The notes below the pieces were generated by a model that was given only the letters and a program-made list of their open reading frames with translations, was not told where the DNA came from and did not search any database. Source: an uncultured Bacteroidales bacterium (GTDB lineage Bacteria > Bacteroidota > Bacteroidia > Bacteroidales > UBA3663). Taken from it: a DNA stretch of 5,307 nt. Shown piece by piece: positions 1 through 5,307 of the stretch. How positions within the stretch are numbered: position 1 is the first letter of the stretch; each line of letters begins with the position of its first letter. Position numbers and translations under genes: made by a program. The DNA lies in contig CAJOOX010000035.1 of the NCBI GenBank assembly GCA_905236195.1, positions 1-5,307 of the forward strand. The letters run 5' to 3'.

Positions 1-2005
1 CCCCGTCGCGAGAAGCCACGCGGCAGTCCCCGGCGTGGTCGGACCAGCTGCCGCCCCGGATCACGCGATAGGAGCCGGACGCCGAACCTTTGGGATTTGT
101 CTGTGAACCGCTGCTGTAGCTGCCATACCAATCCTGACACCATTCCCAAACGTTGCCGCTCATGTCATAAATGCCCAGTTCGTTGGGGCGTTTCCCTTTC
201 ACCGGATGCGTCGAGCTACCGCTGTTGTCATAATACCACGCCACTGAGGAAACGACATCACTGCCCGCATATTTTGCACCAGTACTCTTCTTGCCGCCAC
301 GGGCAGCATATTCCCATTCCGCCTCGGTGGGCAAACGGAAACGCTTGCCCGTCAGACGGTTCAGCTCGCGGATAAAATCCTGACATTCGTTCCAGCTGAC
401 ATAATACATCGGATAACTGCTCCCGACACCACTTAAAGACCAGGACTTATCAGCTTTATCCCTCTGTTGGGAAACGGTAGTCCCCATCACGGCTTCCCAC
501 AGCTCTTGCGTCACTTCTGTCTCACCGATGTAATAGCCGCTCAGTGTGACGCTGTGAACTGGCTTTTCGCGATCATTGGCTTCACTGTCGTTGCTGCCCA
601 TCTGGAACGTCCCGCCCTCAACACTGATCATTTTGAATGTGACTCCGGAAACAGTAAAAGTCTGGGAGGAGGCTGAAGTTGAAGACTGCGTCTGGTCCTG
701 GGGTTTCTTTTGTTTCTTTTGGGTTTCCTGCCGCTGTTGCTGCTCAGCCTCCTGCTGACGCTTCTGTTCTTCCTGCTGACGCTTCAGCTCCGCCTGTCTC
801 TTTTCCTCGGCTTCGCGCTCCTTGCGCAGCTGCTCCAGCTTTTGAGCCTCGGCCTCCTGCTGCTGACGTAGTTCTGCTATGGCGGCCGCTGCGGGATTGT
901 CATCTGCGGGGACTTCATCCCCTACAACGGTATCAACCGCTGCTATATCCTCATACGCCACAGTATTTTCCATCGGTGTGTCATCATAGACCGCTACGGG
1001 TTCCGGCACCTCTGGCCCTCCTCGAAAAAAGAGATTGACCAACAGGACGGCAAGGGCGATAATGCCGGCAAGGGCAGCGACGACAGGAAGCCACCGGCGG
1101 GAAGAGGACGATGTATTCGACGAGGCGGCCGGGGCCGACACCAACTGGCGTACCTCGGCGATGCTCTGCGGGCGCTGGGTCCGCTCGGCGGTCATCATGC
1201 TGCAAATGAGTTGCTGGGTCTTCTTGCTCACCGACGGCGGGAACTGCAGCGTGGCAGGACTCACTGTGACCGGATCGATGCCTGTCAGCAGATTATAGAG
1301 GGTGGCGCCCAGGGCGTAGATATCCGTCCAGGGCCCAATGGCATCCAGGTTCTGATTGACCTGTTCCGTCGGGGCATAACCCGGCGTGTAGCAAAGGATA
1401 TTGGTCGTTCCGGTGTATTTGCCGGACTGCCCCACCTGTTTGCTGGCGCCGAAGTCGATGATAACGACGTTGCCATCCTTGTCAATCATGATGTTGTCCG
1501 GCTTCAGGTCCAGGTGCCAGATCTGTTTGGAATGCACCTCATCGAGACCTTCGAGCAACTGGTTGAGGATGAAAAGCGTCTGTTCCTCGGAAAGGGGTCT
1601 CCCCGTGCGCTGCATATAGCTGGAGAGCGACTCGCCCTTCACAAAGTCCATCACGTAATAGACCGTGCCGTTCTCCTCGAACATGTCGTGCACATGCACC
1701 AGATGGGGGCTTTTCAGTCCGTAGAGACGCTGCGCCTCCTTCTGGAATTTCTCACGCTGGATGGTCACCTTCCCGGGATCGACAGCCGGGCTGATGCTCA
1801 CGGCGCTGCCTCCGCCCGTACGGTAGCAGATGTTGCGAAGGAAAAACTCCTTCATGGCGAACTGGACGTGCATGCCGGTGTTCTCCACGATGTAGGTGTT
1901 GCCGAAGTTTCCCGACGACAGGTAACGCACCACGCGGTACTTGCCGCTTTGGAGGGTCGCTCCCTGCGGGAGCAGCTGTTTGATGTCAATATCCGAATTA
2001 AGCAT
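1..2005 (-). CDS. Transmembrane Ser/Thr protein kinase with C-terminal SUMF1/FGE-sulfatase domain (3' end outside window)
   Basis: The minus-strand frame is open from ATG at 2005 to the left edge (668 codons, no stop), so the C-terminus is missing. Residues 24-285 form a Hanks-type kinase: glycine loop SGNFGN (31-36), ATP lysine K52, probable helix-C glutamate E90, catalytic loop HLDLKPDN (164-171, D166 and N171), DFG at 184-186 and APTEQ at 211-215. All catalytic residues are present, so an active kinase is expected. The usual HRD is HLD, making it a non-RD kinase. A membrane helix follows at about 305-327 with RR on its cytoplasmic side, then an acidic/Ala stretch, a Q/E/K/R-rich coiled coil (about 375-436), and a SUMF1-type domain from about 450 (GGTFQMGS, RLPTEAEWEYAARGG, YDMSGNVWEWCQDWYG, RGGSW). 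The inferred topology is kinase inside, SUMF1 domain in the periplasm or on the surface. The ATG is chosen because it aligns with the start of the paralogous upstream kinase; the leader is A-rich with no clear Shine-Dalgarno. Substrates are unknown. Confidence 0.93.
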   Translation of the reverse strand, partial: MLNSDIDIKQLLPQGATLQSGKYRVVRYLSSGNFGNTYIVENTGMHVQFAMKEFFLRNICYRTGGGSAVSISPAVDPGKVTIQREKFQKEAQRLYGLKSPHLVHVHDMFEENGTVYYVMDFVKGESLSSYMQRTGRPLSEEQTLFILNQLLEGLDEVHSKQIWHLDLKPDNIMIDKDGNVVIIDFGASKQVGQSGKYTGTTNILCYTPGYAPTEQVNQNLDAIGPWTDIYALGATLYNLLTGIDPVTVSPATLQFPPSVSKKTQQLICSMMTAERTQRPQSIAEVRQLVSAPAASSNTSSSSRRWLPVVAALAGIIALAVLLVNLFFRGGPEVPEPVAVYDDTPMENTVAYEDIAAVDTVVGDEVPADDNPAAAAIAELRQQQEAEAQKLEQLRKEREAEEKRQAELKRQQEEQKRQQEAEQQQRQETQKKQKKPQDQTQSSTSASSQTFTVSGVTFKMISVEGGTFQMGSNDSEANDREKPVHSVTLSGYYIGETEVTQELWEAVMGTTVSQQRDKADKSWSLSGVGSSYPMYYVSWNECQDFIRELNRLTGKRFRLPTEAEWEYAARGGKKSTGAKYAGSDVVSSVAWYYDNSGSSTHPVKGKRPNELGIYDMSGNVWEWCQDWYGSYSSGSQTNPKGSASGSYRVIRGGSWSDHAGDCRVASRDG
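750..785 (-). repeat. Heptad-spaced direct repeat inside the coiled-coil coding region
   Basis: TCCTGCTGACGCTTC (plus-strand reading) occurs at 750-764 and again at 771-785, exactly 21 bp apart, which is seven codons or one coiled-coil heptad (KRQQE...KRQQE in the protein). Related CTGCTGACG occurs at 859-867. The low-complexity Gln/Glu/Lys/Arg segment may have grown by repeat duplication and could vary in length between strains. Confidence 0.65.
1136..2005 (-). repeat. Downstream copy of the duplicated kinase-domain segment
   Basis: This is the kinase-encoding half of the gene at 1-2005 and the partner of 3145-4011. The only length difference noticed is one extra residue in the N-lobe insert (GGGSAVSISPAV here against GGAGMSVSPAV). 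Differences are scattered, many of them synonymous third-position changes, as expected for a duplication that has diverged under selection on the protein. Confidence 0.85.
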
Positions 2006-2079
2006 TGATTAATCTGTTTTGTTTGTTGCTTCGTGTGAAAAGGTGATCCCGTTTGCTACGACCCCCATTGGGCGAAAGA
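2006..2079 (-). other. Intergenic gap between the two kinase genes
   Basis: These 74 bases hold no ORF, no strong hairpin and no convincing terminator. Read on the minus strand, the part next to the downstream start is A-rich (ACAAACAAAACA) and contains the 8-bp palindrome GATTAATC (2007-2014). An A-rich leader without a Shine-Dalgarno is common at Bacteroidetes start sites. No TAnnTTTG-type -7 element was found, so readthrough from the upstream kinase gene is the simplest reading. Confidence 0.5.
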
Positions 2080-4011
2080 TTATAACAGGCACCAGAATGC
2101 CTGAGTCAGATCATTCGTTAAAATATATTTGCCGTCGTCCGTAAACTTGACGTATCGAGGCTTGAATTCCAACTTTTTAAGTTGGTCATATAATGAAGAG
2201 GGAACATTGTCACAATAGACGCCGTTCTCGCAACAGACCGCACGCCCCCTGTCGGACACATGGACAGAGATGACTTCGCCATAAAGGGCTGAGGCCTTTT
2301 CGATGAGAACTGAAGTGCTCTCATCGGCAGCCCAGGAGCCACCGGTAGTGACTACTGCCCACCAGGACCCGCCCATGTTGAAACAGAGCGAGCGGATGGT
2401 TGCGCCCTCATTCCAGAAGGCATTGGCCTTGTCGTAGAGCGCCTGGGGATGTCCGCATATCTGGAAATTACGGTCCCAAACGATAGCGTAATTGGTATTA
2501 TTCAGCAGATTGATATCATAGATTCTGTCTCCGCTGCTGTTTATTTCCCGGATTTTGGTTTTCAGCCCCTCGTCGATACCCTCTGTAAAATAATACCCAT
2601 AGCTATCATAAACCAATACACCCTGAGCAGACTCGGTGACACTTCCGTTTTGAAGTTTTCCTAAATCTACGGCTTTCTGCAGCATCGTCGGATTCCCGAC
2701 CGTAGGTGAGGCAGAACGCCGGGTGCCTTTGACATAGAATCCGCCAGATGAATTGTAGGTTCCCCGGTCGACGTTTTCCGTAACGTTCTCTTCCATACTA
2801 CCTAGCAAAGCAGCCACTTCCTCATAGTCTGCCTCATCCTTCAGGATGTCATCATTGGAGAGACGGTTTTGTTTATCGTAGTCAATTTCGTCGTTGTTAT
2901 TTTCGTCCCACACGGCAACCGTGTCAGCCACTTCCCATTCTTCATCGTATGTGGCGGGCTCTTTTTCTTCATCACAGGAATTAATCAGGATGACAAACAG
3001 AATCAAGGATACGATTCCGATAGCGACAGTAATAATCAGAAACTTAACCAACGATAAACCGGAATTTTCCGGTTTTTTTCCCGGGGTGGAAGATTTGGAA
3101 GGTGCAGCCGGTGCTGTAGTTGGCATTTTCTCCGAGGTCGGAGTAGCCAATAACGCCCTTACTTCGGCAATACTCTGCGGACGCTGTTTCATGTCGATGT
3201 TCATCAGCCGCCGCACCAGTTGCTTCATTCTGGCGCTCACCGTCTTGGGGAAAAGTGGCGCGGCGGGATTCACCGTGGAAGGATCGATTCCTGTCAACAG
3301 GTTATAGAGCGTGGCGCCCAGGGCGTAGATGTCCGTCCAGGGCCCGATGGCAGCCATGTTCTGGTTGACCTGCTCGGATGGTGCGTAGCCTGGCGTATAG
3401 CACAGGATGTTACTGGTGCCGGTGTATTTGCCGGACTGCCCCACCTGTTTGCTTGCACCGAAGTCGATGATGACCACATTGCCGTCCTTATCTATCATGA
3501 GATTCTCGGGTTTCAGATCAAGGTGCCAGATCTGTTTGGAATGAACTTCCTCAAGACCGTCCAGCAACTGATTGAAAACAAAGAGCGCCTGTTCCTCGCT
3601 GAGCGGCTGTCCCGTACGCTGCATATAGTTGGAAAGCGATTCGCCCTTCACAAAATCCATCACATAATAGACCGTACTGTTCTCCTCGAACATATCGTTC
3701 ACATGGACCAGGTGTTTGCTGGACAGCCCGTAGAGACGACGTGCTTCCTTCTTGAACTTCTCGCGCTGGACAGCCACTTTCTCGGGAGAAACCGCCGGAC
3801 TTACAGACATGCCTGCTCCGCCCGTACGGTAACAGATATTACGCAGGAAGAACTCCTTCATGGCGAACTCTACCTGCATGCCTGTGTTCTCCACGATGTA
3901 GGTATTACCGAAATTGCCGGACGAAAGGTAGCGTACCACGCGATACTTGCCACCCTGGAGTGTAGCTCCTTCAGGGAGGAGCTGCCGGAGGTCGATGTCT
4001 GGATTTGCCAT
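2080..4011 (-). CDS. Transmembrane Ser/Thr protein kinase with propeller-like repeat ectodomain
   Basis: This is a complete 643-residue protein. Residues 1-285 are a Hanks-type kinase: glycine loop SGNFGN (31-36), K52, helix-C region REKFKKEA, HLDLKPEN (163-170, D165 and N170), DFG (183-185), APSEQ (210-214) and DIYALG. The catalytic set is intact, with HLD in place of HRD. A Ser/Thr/Pro/Lys linker (290-318) leads to one strong membrane helix (about 321-345), then a very acidic stalk (347-410), then about 210 residues of unassigned ectodomain. In that ectodomain, roughly 40-residue units recur from about residue 465 to 634, each with a strand ending in a W/Y/V-rich turn (YAIVWD, WAVVTT, AVCCENG, YILTND) followed by a short helix (ALYDKANAF, VLIEKASALY, SLYDQLKKL). 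This resembles degenerate beta-propeller blades and is inference only. The kinase half is about 75-80% identical by eye to that of the next gene; the outer halves share nothing. The start lies 9 bases after the stop of the LRR gene, suggesting cotranscription and translational coupling. Likely a sensor kinase; ligand and substrate are unknown. Confidence 0.94.
   Translation of the reverse strand: MANPDIDLRQLLPEGATLQGGKYRVVRYLSSGNFGNTYIVENTGMQVEFAMKEFFLRNICYRTGGAGMSVSPAVSPEKVAVQREKFKKEARRLYGLSSKHLVHVNDMFEENSTVYYVMDFVKGESLSNYMQRTGQPLSEEQALFVFNQLLDGLEEVHSKQIWHLDLKPENLMIDKDGNVVIIDFGASKQVGQSGKYTGTSNILCYTPGYAPSEQVNQNMAAIGPWTDIYALGATLYNLLTGIDPSTVNPAAPLFPKTVSARMKQLVRRLMNIDMKQRPQSIAEVRALLATPTSEKMPTTAPAAPSKSSTPGKKPENSGLSLVKFLIITVAIGIVSLILFVILINSCDEEKEPATYDEEWEVADTVAVWDENNNDEIDYDKQNRLSNDDILKDEADYEEVAALLGSMEENVTENVDRGTYNSSGGFYVKGTRRSASPTVGNPTMLQKAVDLGKLQNGSVTESAQGVLVYDSYGYYFTEGIDEGLKTKIREINSSGDRIYDINLLNNTNYAIVWDRNFQICGHPQALYDKANAFWNEGATIRSLCFNMGGSWWAVVTTGGSWAADESTSVLIEKASALYGEVISVHVSDRGRAVCCENGVYCDNVPSSLYDQLKKLEFKPRYVKFTDDGKYILTNDLTQAFWCLL
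3145..4011 (-). repeat. Upstream copy of the duplicated kinase-domain segment
   Basis: This is the kinase-encoding half of the gene at 2080-4011. It aligns along its length with 1136-2005, with long identical stretches, for example 35 bp at 3419-3453 matching 1410-1444. Similarity starts at the two ATG codons and stops at about codon 290, just before the linker and membrane helix, so only the kinase module is shared. This is a direct repeat with copies about 2 kb apart. Confidence 0.85.
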
Positions 4012-4020
4012 GATTATCTT

Positions 4021-4551
4021 TTAGAATTCAATGATATTACGGAATGTCCACCAATCTACGGTATTATGGTAGGCTTTCCGAGTGCCAGTCGGCACATAAA
4101 GGGTCGCTTTCTCACATCCTTCGAAGGCTCTCAGTCCAGTCGGTTTGGGGTCCTTGATATAGCAGCGTACTTCCTTCAGGGCGCATCCGGAGAATGCTTC
4201 CTTTCCGATTTTTTGTGCCTTTTGTGGAATTGAAACGTAAGTCAGGTTTTGGCATCCATAGAATGCCCTGGCACCGATGCTTTTCACGGTCTTTGGAATC
4301 GTGACAGATGTCAGGCCTGTACAGTTGATAAATGCAAAGGTCGCAATAGAAACGACACGATAGGCCGTATCATTGACCAGGATGGTTGCCGGTATTGACA
4401 TTTCTCCGCTGAGTTCGGTCGACTGGTTGGCTGCAACAGACGCTGTGGCATTAGAATAGAGATGGTAGGTCAGTTCTTCCACCTCCACGGGTTCGGCATG
4501 GAGGGCGATGCTCACCAACAATAAAAATAAAGATGTATAAACCTTTTTCAT
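4021..4551 (-). CDS. Small secreted BspA-like leucine-rich-repeat protein
   Basis: This 176-residue protein begins with a clear Sec signal peptide: MKK, a hydrophobic core at about 4-17, and likely cleavage after A19 in LHA|EP. No lipobox cysteine is present, so it is probably soluble periplasmic or exported. From about residue 66 it has BspA/LRR_5-type repeats of about 23 residues built on the pattern I..xAFxxCxxLTxVxIPxxVxxIG: FAFINCTGLTSVTIP, AFYGCQNLTYVSIP, AFSGCALKEV, AFEGC. The C-terminal cap (LYVPTGTRKAY then WWTFRNI) is typical of how BspA-family proteins end, so the gene looks complete although far shorter than classical multi-repeat members. Known family roles are adhesion and protein-protein binding; a specific role here is unknown. 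It is the first gene after a terminator-like hairpin and is followed after 9 bases by the kinase gene, so it may supply a partner or ligand for the kinase ectodomains (inference). Confidence 0.92.
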   Translation of the reverse strand: MKKVYTSLFLLLVSIALHAEPVEVEELTYHLYSNATASVAANQSTELSGEMSIPATILVNDTAYRVVSIATFAFINCTGLTSVTIPKTVKSIGARAFYGCQNLTYVSIPQKAQKIGKEAFSGCALKEVRCYIKDPKPTGLRAFEGCEKATLYVPTGTRKAYHNTVDWWTFRNIIEF

Positions 4552-4595
4552 TTAAAGAGTTCATATTCAAGCTCGTTTTCCCGCCAAGGCATAGC

Positions 4596-4609
4596 CGATG
4601 CAAGCATCG
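4596..4609. repeat. 14-bp inverted repeat CGATGC-AA-GCATCG upstream of the LRR gene
   Basis: Perfect 6-bp arms surround two bases, 45 bases upstream of the LRR gene start and downstream of the terminator hairpin. Its place between the terminator and the first gene of the putative operon suits an operator or a 5'-leader hairpin, but no recognisable Bacteroidetes promoter (TTTG near -33 with TAnnTTTG near -7) could be fixed beside it. The role is speculative. Confidence 0.35.
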
Positions 4610-4640
4610 CTCTGCTCTTTTGGCTTAATGAAAACGGTCA

Positions 4641-4672
4641 GATAATGCCCCGGTTATTGCCGGGACATTATC
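4641..4672 (-). terminator. Probable intrinsic terminator after the 4751-5307 gene
   Basis: This is a 13-bp stem with a 6-base loop. Read on the minus strand, GATAATGTCCCGG - CAATAA - CCGGGGCATTATC pairs fully if one U-G wobble is allowed. On the plus strand the same position is a C-A mismatch, so the structure favours minus-strand RNA. A short TTTT (4634-4631 on the minus strand) follows six bases after the stem, which is weaker than a classical U tract. It lies 78 bases past the stop of the upstream gene and 89 bases before the LRR start, as expected for a boundary between transcription units. Confidence 0.72.
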
Positions 4673-4688
4673 TTGTAAGGGTTTTGAA

Positions 4689-4704
4689 TGACAGGGCACT
4701 GTCA
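4689..4704. repeat. 16-bp inverted repeat TGACAG-GGCA-CTGTCA
   Basis: Perfect 6-bp arms enclose a 4-base spacer, 46 bases past the stop codon of the 4751-5307 gene. In minus-strand RNA it could form a small hairpin ahead of the terminator. An alternative 5-bp pairing (AGGGC with GCCCT, 4693-4697 and 4712-4716) uses some of the same bases. It could equally be a protein-binding dyad. There is no direct evidence of function. Confidence 0.4.
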
Positions 4705-4750
4705 AGACCGCGCCCTATACTTTAAGATTTCGTATTACGGTAATGCCTGA

Positions 4751-5307
4751 TTACTTGACAATTTTTTTCAACTTATCTGCCTTAAACACGTCAGAGGCAT
4801 GGTTGACAAATGCATCCGTTGAAAGTACACCCTTGGCGGAAGAAGAGTTAACAAGATGATCATACGATTCGTAATCGACAACTGCGTATGATTCCAAATC
4901 CCATACATATACTACAGTTACTCCATCGCCTGATATATAATATGCGTATGAGCCGTCTTCTGCTTCTCCAAGATAATCATACCTGGAAGCAATGATTTCC
5001 TTTATCTCCGCGAAGGACATTGCTTCATAAACAATATACGCATACGTTTCATACAGGTCCGAAGTCTGACTGGTGAAATAATAATTGATTTGGCCAATTA
5101 ACGCATCTGATGAACCGTAGATTAAACTATAGGTATCATCTACACCATCTCCGTTTAAATCCTGGGCCTCTGCCTTGCCGGTATCTCCTCTATACATCGT
5201 GTAATCTTTCAAATTATTGCTCATGTAATTTTGAACTTGAGTCACGGTGCTTGTCCAGGTTAAATAGGGGTCGGTGAAGGTGTCAACTACTTCCTTATCA
5301 TTATTCA
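4751..5307 (-). CDS. Unrecognised, probably exported protein with DxNxDG calcium-loop-like motif (5' end outside window)
   Basis: The minus-strand frame is open from the right edge to TAA at 4751-4753 (184 codons visible), so the N-terminus and any signal or lipoprotein peptide lie outside. A GTG at 5243-5245 could be read as a start, but the frame continues upstream with coherent sequence (VVDTFTDPYLTW), so it is probably internal. The DPYLTW...V...YM pattern, followed by short Tyr-rich beta-like stretches (DTYSLIYG, INYYF, YAYYISGDG, VTVVYVWD), recalls repeat-type envelope proteins and lipoproteins of Bacteroidetes; this is from memory and no family can be named. Visible residues 49-57 (DLNGDGVDD) match the DxNxDGxxD loop of EF-hand and dockerin-like calcium sites. 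The C-terminus is lysine-rich (FKADKLKKIVK). Base composition is more AT-rich than in the kinase genes. The hairpin at 4641-4672 probably ends its transcript, separating it from the kinase operon. Confidence 0.82.
   Translation of the reverse strand, partial: NNDKEVVDTFTDPYLTWTSTVTQVQNYMSNNLKDYTMYRGDTGKAEAQDLNGDGVDDTYSLIYGSSDALIGQINYYFTSQTSDLYETYAYIVYEAMSFAEIKEIIASRYDYLGEAEDGSYAYYISGDGVTVVYVWDLESYAVVDYESYDHLVNSSSAKGVLSTDAFVNHASDVFKADKLKKIVK

Noticed and set aside
97..1038. Several short plus-strand ORFs opposite the SUMF1 and coiled-coil region, some Cys- or Pro-rich
   Set aside because: They are antisense to a continuous minus-strand coding frame, and their odd composition is what complementing Gln/Glu- and Gly/Trp-rich codons produces.
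1211..2008. Plus-strand ORF (265 codons) opposite the downstream kinase
   Set aside because: Exact antisense of the kinase domain; it resembles the other antisense ORF only through the duplication and has no independent evidence.
2055..2079. CCCAATGGG-type dyad between the kinases as a terminator
   Set aside because: Only about three pairs in the stem and no following T run; it cannot support a terminator call.
3220..4233. Long plus-strand ORF (337 codons) opposite the upstream kinase
   Set aside because: It lies antisense to a kinase with all catalytic motifs and continues antisense into the LRR gene. Its protein has no recognisable domain, and a similar antisense frame appears opposite the sister kinase because the DNA is duplicated.
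4734..4744. 11-bp palindrome ATTAC-G-GTAAT just after the right-hand stop codon
   Set aside because: Too short and AT-rich to be distinguished from chance; no T tract or matching half-site nearby.
5243..5245. GTG as the start of the right-hand gene
   Set aside because: The frame is open for a further 20 codons to the window edge, and the upstream residues (DTFTDPYLTW) form one motif with those downstream.

Overview
The window looks like chromosomal DNA of a member of the Bacteroidales (Bacteroides/Prevotella/Muribaculaceae-like; genus not resolvable). The grounds are the type of Ser/Thr kinase (N-lobe starting near GKYRVVRYLSSGNFGNTYIVEN, then the MKEFF segment), a BspA-like leucine-rich-repeat secreted protein, a probable envelope protein with the PYLTW...VQNYM pattern, and the absence of clear Shine-Dalgarno sequences. 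All four genes are on the minus strand, so the window reads biologically from its right end to its left end.

Right to left: (1) 5307-4751 is the 3' part of a gene for an unrecognised, probably exported protein with a DLNGDGVDD calcium-loop-like motif. Its 5' end lies outside the window. (2) A 199-bp gap carries a rho-independent-type hairpin (4641-4672), whose G-U pairing is complete only on the minus-strand RNA, and two smaller inverted repeats. (3) 4551-4021 is a 176-residue secreted BspA-like LRR protein. (4) Nine bases later comes a 643-residue transmembrane Ser/Thr kinase (4011-2080), with a cytoplasmic kinase domain, one membrane helix, an acidic stalk, and an extracytoplasmic region of about four 40-residue propeller-like repeats. 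(5) After 74 bp comes a second transmembrane Ser/Thr kinase (2005 to the left edge, 668 codons visible). Its kinase half is nearly the same as that of its neighbour, but the outer half is a Gln/Glu/Lys/Arg-rich coiled coil followed by a SUMF1/FGE-sulfatase (C-type-lectin-fold) domain cut by the window edge.

The last three genes look like one transcription unit: a small secreted LRR protein plus two paralogous one-pass kinases that share an intracellular output domain but carry unrelated outer domains. The simplest reading is a surface- or periplasm-sensing phosphorylation module made by tandem duplication and swapping of the sensor half. The most testable idea is that the truncated SUMF1 domain, which ends in an RGGSW...CRVASR segment, might be the target protein of a diversity-generating retroelement lying just beyond coordinate 1. 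The visible sequence allows this but does not prove it. No RNA genes, CRISPR arrays, insertion sequences or phage genes were seen.
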